This document shows, piece after piece, positions 29,676 to 37,836 of a DNA stretch of 64,000 nt (position 1 is its first letter; each line of letters begins with the position of its first letter). The translations under genes and the position numbers were made by a program. The stretch is from Bifidobacterium magnum (GTDB lineage: Bacteria > Actinomycetota > Actinomycetes > Actinomycetales > Bifidobacteriaceae), in NCBI RefSeq assembly GCF_000741255.1, contig NZ_JGZB01000010.1, positions 1 to 64,000 on the forward strand, read 5' to 3'. The notes below the pieces were generated by a model. The model ran no database searches. It was not told the DNA's origin and saw nothing but the letters and a program-made list of their open reading frames with translations.

Positions 29676-30350
29676 GTGTCACAGATTAAGTCAAAAGAGA
29701 GAGTAACTGACCATGGTGAGGTGTTCACTAACGAACGTGAAGTGAACGCTATGCTCGATTTGGTTAAGCAAGAAACAGAACGTATTGATAGCAGGTTCTT
29801 AGAGCCTGCTTGTGGCGATGGCAATTTCTTAGCGGAGATACTTAGGCGCAAGCTTGAGGTGGTTAAGAAACGCTATGGCAAGAACTGTCTTGACTATGAA
29901 CGCTATGCTTTCGTGGCTGTATCAAGTATCTACGGAATCGACCTTCTTCCAGACAATGTTGAGGACTGTCGCAACAGGCTTTTTAACATTGTTATGGAAG
30001 CTCGCTGCAATGGCTGTAAGGGTGAAGGTGATAACCGTTTTGCCGATGCTATTGCATACGTGTTAACCCGCAACATTTTGTGCGGGGATGCACTGACCTT
30101 AAAGCAAGAAGATGGTGAGCCAATCATCTTCAGCGAGTGGTCTTTTGTTATGGGAAACAAAGTGAAACGCCGTGATTTCAGGCTTGATGAAATGCTTGAG
30201 GGAAATGTAGATGTGGGTGAAGCCATGCCTCTGTTGGGTGCTTCTGGTTCGCTTACGACTGAGTGGGTATATGACGAAGAGACGCAAGCGTATCTTCCTC
30301 TCCCTATTAAGGAGTATCCGCTAACTGACTTTTATGAGGTGGGTAAATAA
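29676..30350 (+). CDS. N6-adenine methylase-like subunit (SAM-binding part)
   Basis: A 224-residue protein with SAM-binding motif I F-L-E-P-A-C-G-D-G-N-F at about 42-52 and motif II-like G-I-D-L-L-P-D-N-V near 89-97. It lacks the catalytic N-P-P-Y. Its end contains I-I-F-S-E-W-S-F near 150. It therefore looks like a partial or regulatory methylase subunit working with the next gene, with which it overlaps by one base (TAATGG). GTG 29676 follows AAGGATG. AT-rich, consistent with horizontal transfer. Confidence 0.75.
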   Translation: MSQIKSKERVTDHGEVFTNEREVNAMLDLVKQETERIDSRFLEPACGDGNFLAEILRRKLEVVKKRYGKNCLDYERYAFVAVSSIYGIDLLPDNVEDCRNRLFNIVMEARCNGCKGEGDNRFADAIAYVLTRNILCGDALTLKQEDGEPIIFSEWSFVMGNKVKRRDFRLDEMLEGNVDVGEAMPLLGASGSLTTEWVYDEETQAYLPLPIKEYPLTDFYEVGK

Positions 30351-31957
30351 TGGCATTACTACTTGAAAGAGCATACAACCCGGATGTGTTGTCATGTCTC
30401 GCTAATTTATCTAATGACGAGGTATTTACCCCGCCTGAGGTTGCAAACCAAATGCTAGATTTGCTGCCACCTGAGATTTGGAAAGACAGGAATATCAAGA
30501 TACTTGACCCTGCTTGCAAAACAGGTGTGTTCCTTCGTGAAGCAGCAAAGCGTTTCATTGATGCTCAGATACCTAACTACCAAGAGATAGCTCGTGGTGT
30601 AAACGAGAAGATACGTAAAGGTGAAGAACTTTCTGAAGCCGACAAGTATTTCTTACATGACCTCGAAGCGGTTACTGAGCATGTTTATAAAAATCAACTT
30701 TTTGGTATAGCAATCACTGAAATGACGAGTTTGTTATCTCGCCGTGGCGTGTATTGCTCCAAGTATCCGAACAGCAAGTATTCGGTTGTTGAGTTTGATA
30801 ACCCTGAAGGAAATATCAGGTTTAGAGATATTAAACATACTTGGGGCAGTAATAAGAAATGCATATATTGTGGTGCGCCTAAAGACTTATTTGATAGAGA
30901 TAGCTCTTTAGAAAGTCACGCATATGAATTGATTCATCTAAATAATCCTGAGGAGATTTTTGACATGAAGTTTGATGTAATTGTTGGTAATCCCCCTTAC
31001 CAATTGAATGATGGGGGAAATGGGGCGAGTGCTAGTCCTATTTATCATAAATTTATCGAGCAAGCTATAAAGTTGAATCCTCGTTATTTAACAATGATTG
31101 TCCCTTCTCGTTATTTAGCGGGTGGAAAAGGGCTGGATGCATTTAGGCAAAGGATGTTATCTGACCATCATTTGATAAAAATGGTCGATTTCATTAATGC
31201 GAAAGATTGTTTCCCTCAAAACAGTGTGGGCGGCGGCGTAAATTATTTTCTTTGGTCACGTGATGAAGAGCGTCCTTGTGAATTTACGACAGTTGCAAAT
31301 GGACGACGCGATACCATGGTTCGCTATTTGGATGAATTTTCTTCATTTGTTAGAAGAAATCAAGCTGTAAGTATCATCAAGAAGATTCTTGATAAGACTA
31401 CAAATAGTTTTAGTGAACGTCTGTCTTCTCGTAATCCTTTTGGTTTGCCTACTTCAACACGTGGTTTAGATGAGAACAAAGTTGGATATTTGAAGATGCT
31501 TTCAAGTAAAGGTTTTAGTTATATTGAACTTGACAAAGTTGCTTCAGGTGAGCAGTATATTGATGAATTTAAAATTTTGATTAGCCGTATTACATATGAA
31601 CATGCTGGTGAACCTGACAAAGACGGCAAACTTCGTGTTTTGTCTAGGGTAAAGATATTGAATCCTGGCACTGTTTGTACTGATTCGTATTTAATTGCTA
31701 CTGGGTTTACAGATGCAAATCAAGTAGAGAACTGTGCTAATTATTTATCATCAAAATTTGTGAGGTTTTTGATTGCTCAAACATTGACATCTATAAATTT
31801 ATCAAAAGATAAATTCGTATTTGTTCCAGACCAAGATTTTGGGAGTGGGTCTTTTGATGATGAGTCTTTGTATAAAAAGTATGGTTTAGATGTTGAAGAA
31901 ATTGAGTTTATAGAAGCAAATATTCATGAAATGTCATATGAAGCTGAGGATGATTAA
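30350..31957 (+). CDS. N6-adenine DNA methyltransferase, Eco57I/TaqI-like
   Basis: Catalytic modification subunit. SAM motif I I-L-D-P-A-C-K-T-G-V-F is at about 50-60, and the catalytic motif IV N-P-P-Y is at 214-217 after F-D-V-I-V-G. Between them is a C-I-Y-C-G short zinc-like knuckle. A C-terminal target-recognition-like region follows (L-S-S-R-N-P-F-G-L-P-T onward). The 535-residue size fits an Eco57I-type methylase without a fused nuclease. It sits between a second SAM-binding protein and a helicase, two bases before the latter. Specificity unknown. Confidence 0.85.
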   Translation: MALLLERAYNPDVLSCLANLSNDEVFTPPEVANQMLDLLPPEIWKDRNIKILDPACKTGVFLREAAKRFIDAQIPNYQEIARGVNEKIRKGEELSEADKYFLHDLEAVTEHVYKNQLFGIAITEMTSLLSRRGVYCSKYPNSKYSVVEFDNPEGNIRFRDIKHTWGSNKKCIYCGAPKDLFDRDSSLESHAYELIHLNNPEEIFDMKFDVIVGNPPYQLNDGGNGASASPIYHKFIEQAIKLNPRYLTMIVPSRYLAGGKGLDAFRQRMLSDHHLIKMVDFINAKDCFPQNSVGGGVNYFLWSRDEERPCEFTTVANGRRDTMVRYLDEFSSFVRRNQAVSIIKKILDKTTNSFSERLSSRNPFGLPTSTRGLDENKVGYLKMLSSKGFSYIELDKVASGEQYIDEFKILISRITYEHAGEPDKDGKLRVLSRVKILNPGTVCTDSYLIATGFTDANQVENCANYLSSKFVRFLIAQTLTSINLSKDKFVFVPDQDFGSGSFDDESLYKKYGLDVEEIEFIEANIHEMSYEAEDD

Positions 31958-31959
31958 TC

Positions 31960-34785
31960 ATGTCAGATAAAGTAACATTTCCTCAGCGACCAGACCTTGC
32001 TCCAAGGGTCTACGCTTATGAGGAACATAATCCAAATTACGATGGCTACTTAAAGGTTGGATACACAACACGTACTGCTGAAGAGCGTGTTGCTGAACAG
32101 TTCCCGATTATCAAGCCTGATGAGAAGCCTTACACAATAGTTTTTGATGAACCTGCAATGCGTGATGACGGTACTACTTTTACCGATGATGAGTTGCATA
32201 AATGGCTCAAAAATAATGGCTACAAACACATAGCTGGCGAGTGGTTCAAGTGCAATGTTGATGATGTCCGTGCTGCTTGGATGTCCGTCAAGGACCGCAC
32301 TGAGTATGACAAGAACCGTATCTATGACTTTCCGATGCGTCCTGAACAGGCACGAGCGGTAAGTCAGACAAAAGCCTACTTCGATAGCATTAATGAAGAA
32401 GATACTCATCGCAAACCTAAGTTTCTATGGAATGCAAAGATGCGTTTCGGTAAGACCTTTGCGGCTTATGAGTTAGCTAAAGAGCTTGATGCAAAGCGAG
32501 TTCTGATACTCACCTTCAAACCTGCCGTTCAAAATGCTTGGCATGATGACCTCATGCTGCACGTTGATTTTGAAGGCTGGCAGTTCGTTACTCGTGACGA
32601 AATGCACTTTGAAGATTGTGACGAAGATAAGCCAATAGTTTGCTTCGGTTCGTTCCAAGATTTCCTTGGTGTAGATAATGAAACAGGCGGTATCAAGCCA
32701 CGCAACGAGTGGGTTCATTTGACCGAGTGGGACTTGGTTATTTTTGATGAATATCACTTCGGGGCATGGGGTGAAAAAGCTAAGGGTCTGTTCGCAAAAG
32801 AAGATGACGAAAAGCTCTATAGTGATGGTGAGTATGAGAGTTCGGGAAACGAACTTGATGAGTCTTGGCTGCCGATTGAAGCCAAGCGTTATTTGTATCT
32901 TTCAGGCACACCGTTTAGGGCATTAAACTCTGGCGAGTTCATTGAAGAGCAAGTCTTCAATTGGACGTATGGCGATGAGCAAGAAGCCAAGGCTAATTGG
33001 TCTAAAGAACATCCAAATGAGCCTAATCCATATGCTGCACTTCCGAAGATGGCACTGCTTACGTATCAGATGCCAGAAGAGATTACTCGTGTGGCAATGA
33101 AAGAAGAGTTCAATGAGTTTGATTTGAACGTATTCTTCTCCGCTAAGGGTGAGGGCGATGATGCCGAGTTCGTGTATAAGAACGAAGTGCAAAAGTGGCT
33201 CGACCTTATGCGCAATTCATACGATGTTGAGACAGGTTTGAAGCAAGGTGGAGAGAAGCCACCTATGCCATATTCAGATACAAGATTGCTTGGTGTTTTG
33301 AACCATAGCGTTTGGTTCTTACCAAGGGTCAATTCTTGTTATGCCATGCGCAACTTGTTGGCTGAGAAGCAAAACGTTTTCTACCACGAGTACACGGTTA
33401 ACGTATGTGCGGGTGCAGGTGCAGGACAAGGTGCAGACGCGCTCCCAGCCGTTGAAGAGTCAATGGAAGAGCCGTTGAAGTCAAAGACGATTACGCTTTC
33501 ATGCGGCAAGCTCATGACTGGTGTTACGGTTCGCCCTTGGACGGGCATCTTGATGCTTCGTAACTTGAATAGTCCTGAAACGTATTTCCAAGCGGCGTTT
33601 CGTGTTCAATCCCCTTGGGAGGTTGATACCGAAGAGGGACGCGAAATTATGAAGCAGGAGTGCTATGTCTTCGATTTCGCTTTAACTCGTGCTTTGCGTC
33701 AGGTTTCAGACTATAGTTGCAGGCTTTCTGTTGGGAATAAATCACCTGAAGAGAAGGTTGCAGAGTTCATCAAGTTCTTGCCTGTTTTGGCATATGACGG
33801 CTATCGCATGCAAGAGGTAGATGCTGCCGACATTCTTGATTTAACGATGGCTGGCACATCAGCTACCTTGCTTGCAAGGCGTTGGGAGTCTGCAATGCTC
33901 GTTAATGTTGATAATGAGACATTGGCAAGACTGCTTGCTAATCCAGAAGCTTTGGAAGCATTGATGAGTATTGAAGGTTTCAGAAGTCTCAATCAAGACA
34001 TCGAAACCATCATCAATAAGAGCGAGCATGTAAAGAAGGTCAAGAAAGAAAAGCAGAGCCTCACTAAGAAAGAGAAGAAGGAGCTTTCTGAGGAAGAAAA
34101 GGAATACAAGAGCAAGCGTAAAGAGATACAAGAGAAACTTATCAAATTCGCCACTCGTATTCCGATTTTCATGTACTTGACTGATTACCGTGAACAGACG
34201 CTTAAAGACGTTATTACTCAGCTAGAACCAAACTTGTTCAAACGTGTCACAGGTCTTGACGTTAAAGATTTCGAACTGCTTGTGTCGCTTGGTGTCTTTG
34301 ATGACAAGCGCATGAACGAGAGCATCTATTACTTCCGCAGGTATGAGGATGCAAGTCTTGTGTATTCAGGCTTGGATAAACATGCTGGTGAACGTGTTGG
34401 TCTGTTTGATACAACTATTTCAGAATATGAGTATCTTGAAATGGCGCAGCGCGACTCAATGGTGTCTCCGCAAGGTTATTCATATGACAGCAAGGAAGCT
34501 GCTGAAATTAGCGAAAAATGGACTCAGGATATTTCAGAACATGTGAATAGTTATCAGACAGTCGAGGAAGAAGAACCTGAGGTTGTAGAACCAGAATTTG
34601 ATGAAGAAGCAATCGAGAATATTGATGTTGGAGATGTGGTCTTCCATAAAGGCTTTGGCTATGGTTCGGTTGTTCGAATGGATGGCAAATATATTATCGT
34701 CAAGTTCGATAGTGATAAAAAGAAAGAAAGGTCGTTCAGATACCCGAATGCCTTTTATGATGGTTTCCTTTCTATTGAGGGTTAA
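31960..34785 (+). CDS. GIY-YIG / SF2 helicase restriction protein
   Basis: A 941-residue multidomain protein. Residues about 15-90 resemble a GIY-YIG nuclease module (V-Y-A-Y ... Y-L-K-V-G-Y-T ... E-R-V). An SF2 helicase follows with Walker A M-R-F-G-K-T (about 163), motif II F-D-E-Y-H near 266, motif III L-S-G-T-P-F-R-A near 312, and a Q-A-A-F-R-V-Q arginine-finger motif near 545. A Lys/Glu coiled coil lies around 690-730. A C-terminal small beta domain (G-D-V-V-F-H-K-G-F-G-Y-G-S-V) resembles tails of UvrD-type helicases. It is probably the DNA-translocating restriction subunit of the preceding methylases. Confidence 0.8.
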   Translation: MSDKVTFPQRPDLAPRVYAYEEHNPNYDGYLKVGYTTRTAEERVAEQFPIIKPDEKPYTIVFDEPAMRDDGTTFTDDELHKWLKNNGYKHIAGEWFKCNVDDVRAAWMSVKDRTEYDKNRIYDFPMRPEQARAVSQTKAYFDSINEEDTHRKPKFLWNAKMRFGKTFAAYELAKELDAKRVLILTFKPAVQNAWHDDLMLHVDFEGWQFVTRDEMHFEDCDEDKPIVCFGSFQDFLGVDNETGGIKPRNEWVHLTEWDLVIFDEYHFGAWGEKAKGLFAKEDDEKLYSDGEYESSGNELDESWLPIEAKRYLYLSGTPFRALNSGEFIEEQVFNWTYGDEQEAKANWSKEHPNEPNPYAALPKMALLTYQMPEEITRVAMKEEFNEFDLNVFFSAKGEGDDAEFVYKNEVQKWLDLMRNSYDVETGLKQGGEKPPMPYSDTRLLGVLNHSVWFLPRVNSCYAMRNLLAEKQNVFYHEYTVNVCAGAGAGQGADALPAVEESMEEPLKSKTITLSCGKLMTGVTVRPWTGILMLRNLNSPETYFQAAFRVQSPWEVDTEEGREIMKQECYVFDFALTRALRQVSDYSCRLSVGNKSPEEKVAEFIKFLPVLAYDGYRMQEVDAADILDLTMAGTSATLLARRWESAMLVNVDNETLARLLANPEALEALMSIEGFRSLNQDIETIINKSEHVKKVKKEKQSLTKKEKKELSEEEKEYKSKRKEIQEKLIKFATRIPIFMYLTDYREQTLKDVITQLEPNLFKRVTGLDVKDFELLVSLGVFDDKRMNESIYYFRRYEDASLVYSGLDKHAGERVGLFDTTISEYEYLEMAQRDSMVSPQGYSYDSKEAAEISEKWTQDISEHVNSYQTVEEEEPEVVEPEFDEEAIENIDVGDVVFHKGFGYGSVVRMDGKYIIVKFDSDKKKERSFRYPNAFYDGFLSIEG

Positions 34786-34787
34786 TT

Positions 34788-34907
34788 ATGACTAACATCA
34801 TCGGTTTCCGCAATGGGAATGGCATGTTGCCCGCATGTTGCGTGACGTCATGTTGTTCGTTGTTCGCAATATTGCCGGTATCGCCACGGCACGCGCGTGT
34901 GGTATGA
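34788..34907 (+). pseudogene. Truncated start of a fourth island gene
   Basis: Two bases after the helicase stop an ATG opens M-T-N-I-I-G-F-R-N-G-N-G-M. The base composition then shifts from AT-rich island style to GC-rich backbone at about 34825, and the frame ends after 39 codons with no family resemblance. It reads like the beginning of a gene cut off at the right edge of the island. The rest of 34908-35094 shows no gene. Confidence 0.4.
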
Positions 34908-35094
34908 ATAACGCCGCGCCACACTAGTCGCAGCGAAAATATGGCGATCTTAAAAATGGGCGCGGCGGCGCGCAGACAATCCTCATGCAACCTCGCACGA
35001 CTCAGCGCACAGTGGAGCGACGTTGCGCCACCTAAACTGAACTCCAGCACAGCCGCGAACGGCGCGGCGCGCCACGTGATACATGGAGGACAAC

Positions 35095-35415
35095 ATGAAG
35101 GTTCAGGAACTGACGAACTATACGTACCAAGGCCCCAACGAGTGGGATACCGTGGATTTCTGGGTTGGCACGATTGCAGATGACCAGGGCAAGACCACCC
35201 AGGTGCGCGTCATGGATCAGGATCCGCGCGATAACAATCCCGGCAACGTCGTGCGCTCGCTGCTCGACCAGCTGCGTTCCGGAGAGCTCACGGAAGACGA
35301 TTTCGCCCGCCAGCTGCTGCGCTACGACGATCCTGCCAAGATCGACGAAGAGCATACGTGGACGCTGACGAGCGAATTCACGCCGATCAAGGATGGGGTG
35401 CTCAAGGCCGAGTAA
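35095..35415 (+). CDS. Small hypothetical protein
   Basis: A 106-residue soluble acidic protein with no recognised domain; backbone-like GC content. GGAGGA at 35086-35091 places the start at ATG 35095 rather than the in-frame ATG at 35083. It is convergent with the remnant of mazG 10 bases downstream. Sequence pattern (D-F-W-V-G-T-I, V-R-V-M-D-Q-D-P-R-D-N) gives no functional hint. Confidence 0.75.
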   Translation: MKVQELTNYTYQGPNEWDTVDFWVGTIADDQGKTTQVRVMDQDPRDNNPGNVVRSLLDQLRSGELTEDDFARQLLRYDDPAKIDEEHTWTLTSEFTPIKDGVLKAE

Positions 35416-35425
35416 AAGAAGAATC

Positions 35426-35551
35426 TTACTCGATGGCGCGTGCGGCATCCTCGACTTGACGCAAGCGGTTGCGTAACGCGCCTTCAATATCGATACCGGC
35501 CGCGTCGGCGCGGCGCACCAAGGCCAACAGTTCGTCGGCGATCTGCTGTAA
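35426..35551 (-). pseudogene. mazG: mazG-like gene, 3' fragment cut off by IS607-family element
   Basis: The frame reads L-Q-Q-I-A-D-E-L-L-A-L-V then G-I-D-I-E-G-A-L-R and ends A-R-A-I-E-stop, matching the C-terminal end of MazG nucleotide pyrophosphohydrolases. It has no start. An in-frame TAG inside the element (35552-35554) precedes it. The missing 5' part lies at 37837-38040 on the other side of the element. Confidence 0.8.
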
Positions 35552-35553
35552 CT

Positions 35554-35743
35554 AGAATTGTGGTTGTTTGTATACATACGCATACATTGTCCACTTTTCT
35601 AGAGGTTTCCTGTTTCGTCATGCCCGTTTTGGCGGCCACGGGGAGTGGCTGGCTACTGGCGTTGGTGTGGCATTCCACAGGCGTTACTTTCCGTGTTACC
35701 CACGGTAGCGGCAAGTTTAGGGCCGTTCGGAGGCCATGTTTGG
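35554..35743 (-). ncRNA. Candidate omega RNA (TnpB guide RNA scaffold)
   Basis: The 190 bases between the tnpB stop and the right element end have no coding frame but contain compact hairpins on the tnpB strand: CCGTG/CACGG (35691-35705) and TGTGG/CCACA (35666-35679). TnpB nucleases are known to use an RNA made from this position, ending in a guide copied from DNA just outside the right end. Here that guide would begin in the mazG remnant (TTACAGCAGATCGCC on the minus strand). Position and family knowledge support the call; transcription is not shown. Confidence 0.5.
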
Positions 35744-37171
35744 TTATGCGATGACGGTGTATTCGGTTGCTGCCTTCAGGTTCTTGGCTGCGTTGACATC
35801 ACGGTCATGATGCACGCCACAGGACGGACAGTCCCATGCGCGTATGTTGAGATTGCGCACGGCCGTGTTCCGGTAGCCGCAGTCCGAGCACAATTGGCTG
35901 GACGGATACCACCTGTCCGCTTGGCGCAGCTCGATACCGTGTTCGGCGCATTTCGCCTTCAGATGCGTGACGAAGCGGCCCAGTTCCTGTTCGGCGAGGG
36001 TTCTCGACAGGTGCCGGTTGCGCATCATGCCTTGGATGTTCAAGTCTTCGATGGTGATGAACCGTGGTTCTTGGCCCACCAGCTGGTCGATGGCCTTGTC
36101 CATGTGGTCGTGGCGGATGTTGGTGATGCGCTGCCATGTTTTCTGTATGGCGAGCCGGGTCTTGGCGATGTTCCTGCATTCCTTCAGGGGTCGCTTGTAA
36201 TTGACTTGCTTGACTTTGCCTTTGTCTTTTCCTTCCTCGTGGTAGGTGCGCACCGTGATGCGTTCGAGCTTGCGGGCGAGGGCGCGCTGTTGGCGTTTGA
36301 GTTTTCGGCTTAGACGGCGTGGTTCCTTACGCCGGTTGGGGTTGTCGATGAGGGTGCCGTCGGACATGGCGGCGAGGTTCTTGATGCCGAGGTCGATGCC
36401 CAAGCCGTCAGTTTTCCCATCGTGGCGGGGTTCATGTGTTTCGACAGTGTTCCGTTTGGGTGTGCAGGACACGTAGTGGCGTCCCGCCACCCGGCTGACC
36501 GTGACCGACGAGACGGTGTCCGTGCCGATGGGGATGTATCCGTATTCCTTCAACCGTACCCATCCCATGCCGGGCATTTTTATGCGGTGGCGTTCCACCC
36601 TGATGTGTTCGACAAGGTAAATGCTGTCCTTTGACCTGTTCTTCTTCTTGAACCTCGGACCGGCCAGCGTCTTGCCCTTGCGGCCTTTTGTCGTTTTGCC
36701 GGTCTTGCGGTTGGCGAAGAGTTTCGCATAGGCCTTGTCGGCGTTGATGAACGCCTGCTTGACGCTCTTGGAATGCGCCAAGTCCATCCACGGCTCATAC
36801 CTGGGCAGTTGTCGCGCCTCGGTGAGCGCGTCCAGCAGCAGGCGCGCCAAGTCCGGCCCCAACGTGTTCAAATCCACGGCGGGCAGGCATGCGCACACCA
36901 ACAATTCATTCAGCAGGCGCGCCTGAGCCACGGTCGCCTTGCGCACGTTGCCTTCGACGCGTGCGTGCAAGAGCTTGGCCAGCGAGTAGCGTGCCGCAAC
37001 CGCGTAGGCGTTGCAATACCCGTAATCGCCGTACCCGTCCTTGCGATGCCGGTAGCGGGCTTGGTTGAAGCCGATGAACTCGTTGTACGCCCACCTCGCG
37101 TTGCCGAACGCCTGCGCAAGATACCGGCATTGCTCCGGCGTGGGCTTGATTTCCGTCCGGTACGCCTTCAC
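35744..37171 (-). CDS. tnpB: TnpB RNA-guided nuclease of the IS607-family element
   Basis: A 475-residue TnpB, full length, with all RuvC acidic residues visible: Asp260 in G-I-D-L-G-I-K-N, Glu375 in I-T-I-E-D-L-N, and the D-R-D-V-N-A-A-K-N motif at about 456-464. A four-cysteine zinc ribbon (C-S-D-C-G ... C-P-S-C-G) lies between the last two. An N-terminal helix-turn-helix-like region precedes R-F-K-K-K-N-R. The ATG overlaps the tnpA stop (ATGA). TnpB family proteins cut DNA under omega RNA guidance and aid element persistence. It appears intact and so probably active. Confidence 0.93.
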   Translation of the reverse strand: MKAYRTEIKPTPEQCRYLAQAFGNARWAYNEFIGFNQARYRHRKDGYGDYGYCNAYAVAARYSLAKLLHARVEGNVRKATVAQARLLNELLVCACLPAVDLNTLGPDLARLLLDALTEARQLPRYEPWMDLAHSKSVKQAFINADKAYAKLFANRKTGKTTKGRKGKTLAGPRFKKKNRSKDSIYLVEHIRVERHRIKMPGMGWVRLKEYGYIPIGTDTVSSVTVSRVAGRHYVSCTPKRNTVETHEPRHDGKTDGLGIDLGIKNLAAMSDGTLIDNPNRRKEPRRLSRKLKRQQRALARKLERITVRTYHEEGKDKGKVKQVNYKRPLKECRNIAKTRLAIQKTWQRITNIRHDHMDKAIDQLVGQEPRFITIEDLNIQGMMRNRHLSRTLAEQELGRFVTHLKAKCAEHGIELRQADRWYPSSQLCSDCGYRNTAVRNLNIRAWDCPSCGVHHDRDVNAAKNLKAATEYTVIA

Positions 37172-37779
37172 CTCGCACCGTCCCCATGCAGACGCGGGTC
37201 GGCTTCGACTTGCTTCTTGTATTTGCGCAAACCGTACACGCGGCAGGAGAACACGTGGATGATGGAAATGAGGTCATCCACCAGTTCCTGCTGGGGACTC
37301 GTGTCGGGATTGTTGACGACCACGATTCCACACCCGTACCTGTCGCACAATTCCTCGAACCAGTCGAACCCGAATCGCACGAACCTGTCCTTGCACGTGA
37401 CATACACGGTTTCGACCTGTCCTTGCAGTATCAGGTCGAAAATCAGGTGGTTCCAGTCCTTGCGCTTGTAGTTCAAGCCACTGCCGATGTCGGTGAACAC
37501 GTCATCCAAGATGACGCCCGTCGCGTTCACGTAGTCGCGCAGGAACGCGACCTGCGAGGCGAGGTCGTCCTTCTGCCCGGCCGACGAGACGCGCGCATAG
37601 GCAACATGCAACCGTTCGGGTTTCCGGATTCTGCCCAAGTAGGCGAGCACCTGCTCTTCGGTGTAGTAGCGACGCCCCTGCGGATTGCGGTGTGCGGGGA
37701 AGATGCCCGCCTTGTCCCAACGCTGCAATGTCTTGACACTCACGCCAAGCCGGGCAGCCACGTCTTTCGGCTTCAACAT
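37168..37779 (-). CDS. tnpA: IS607-family serine recombinase TnpA
   Basis: The transposase. An N-terminal MerR-like helix-turn-helix (A-A-R-L-G-V-S-V-K-T-L-Q-R-W) is followed by R-R-Y-Y-T. The serine recombinase domain has the nucleophile in Y-A-R-V-S-S and D-R-F-V-R-F downstream. ATG 37779 (203 residues) is preferred. A perfect TTGACA-N17-TATAAT promoter ends directly against an upstream in-frame ATG (37785), so the transcript should begin at about 37779 and be read without a leader. Choosing 37785 would add two residues. Confidence 0.92.
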   Translation of the reverse strand: MLKPKDVAARLGVSVKTLQRWDKAGIFPAHRNPQGRRYYTEEQVLAYLGRIRKPERLHVAYARVSSAGQKDDLASQVAFLRDYVNATGVILDDVFTDIGSGLNYKRKDWNHLIFDLILQGQVETVYVTCKDRFVRFGFDWFEELCDRYGCGIVVVNNPDTSPQQELVDDLISIIHVFSCRVYGLRKYKKQVEADPRLHGDGAR

Positions 37780-37785
37780 GGTCAT

Positions 37786-37814
37786 ATTATAGACGAAATG
37801 ACATCATATGTCAA
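37786..37814 (-). promoter_or_regulatory. Consensus promoter for tnpA with overlapping repeats
   Basis: On the minus strand TTGACA (37814-37809) and TATAAT (37791-37786) are perfect consensus hexamers with a 17-base spacer. The -35 box lies in one copy of a TGTCAACA repeat (37809-37816), with a second at 37821-37828. If those are TnpA binding sites, the transposase would repress its own promoter; that is inference. Confidence 0.8.
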
Positions 37815-37836
37815 CATATTTGTCAACAGATGATTA

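Noticed and set aside
28875..35094. Search for an attL/attR pair around the AT-rich island
   Set aside because: No second copy of the tRNA-Ala 3' segment occurs near 34800-35094 and no integrase gene is present.
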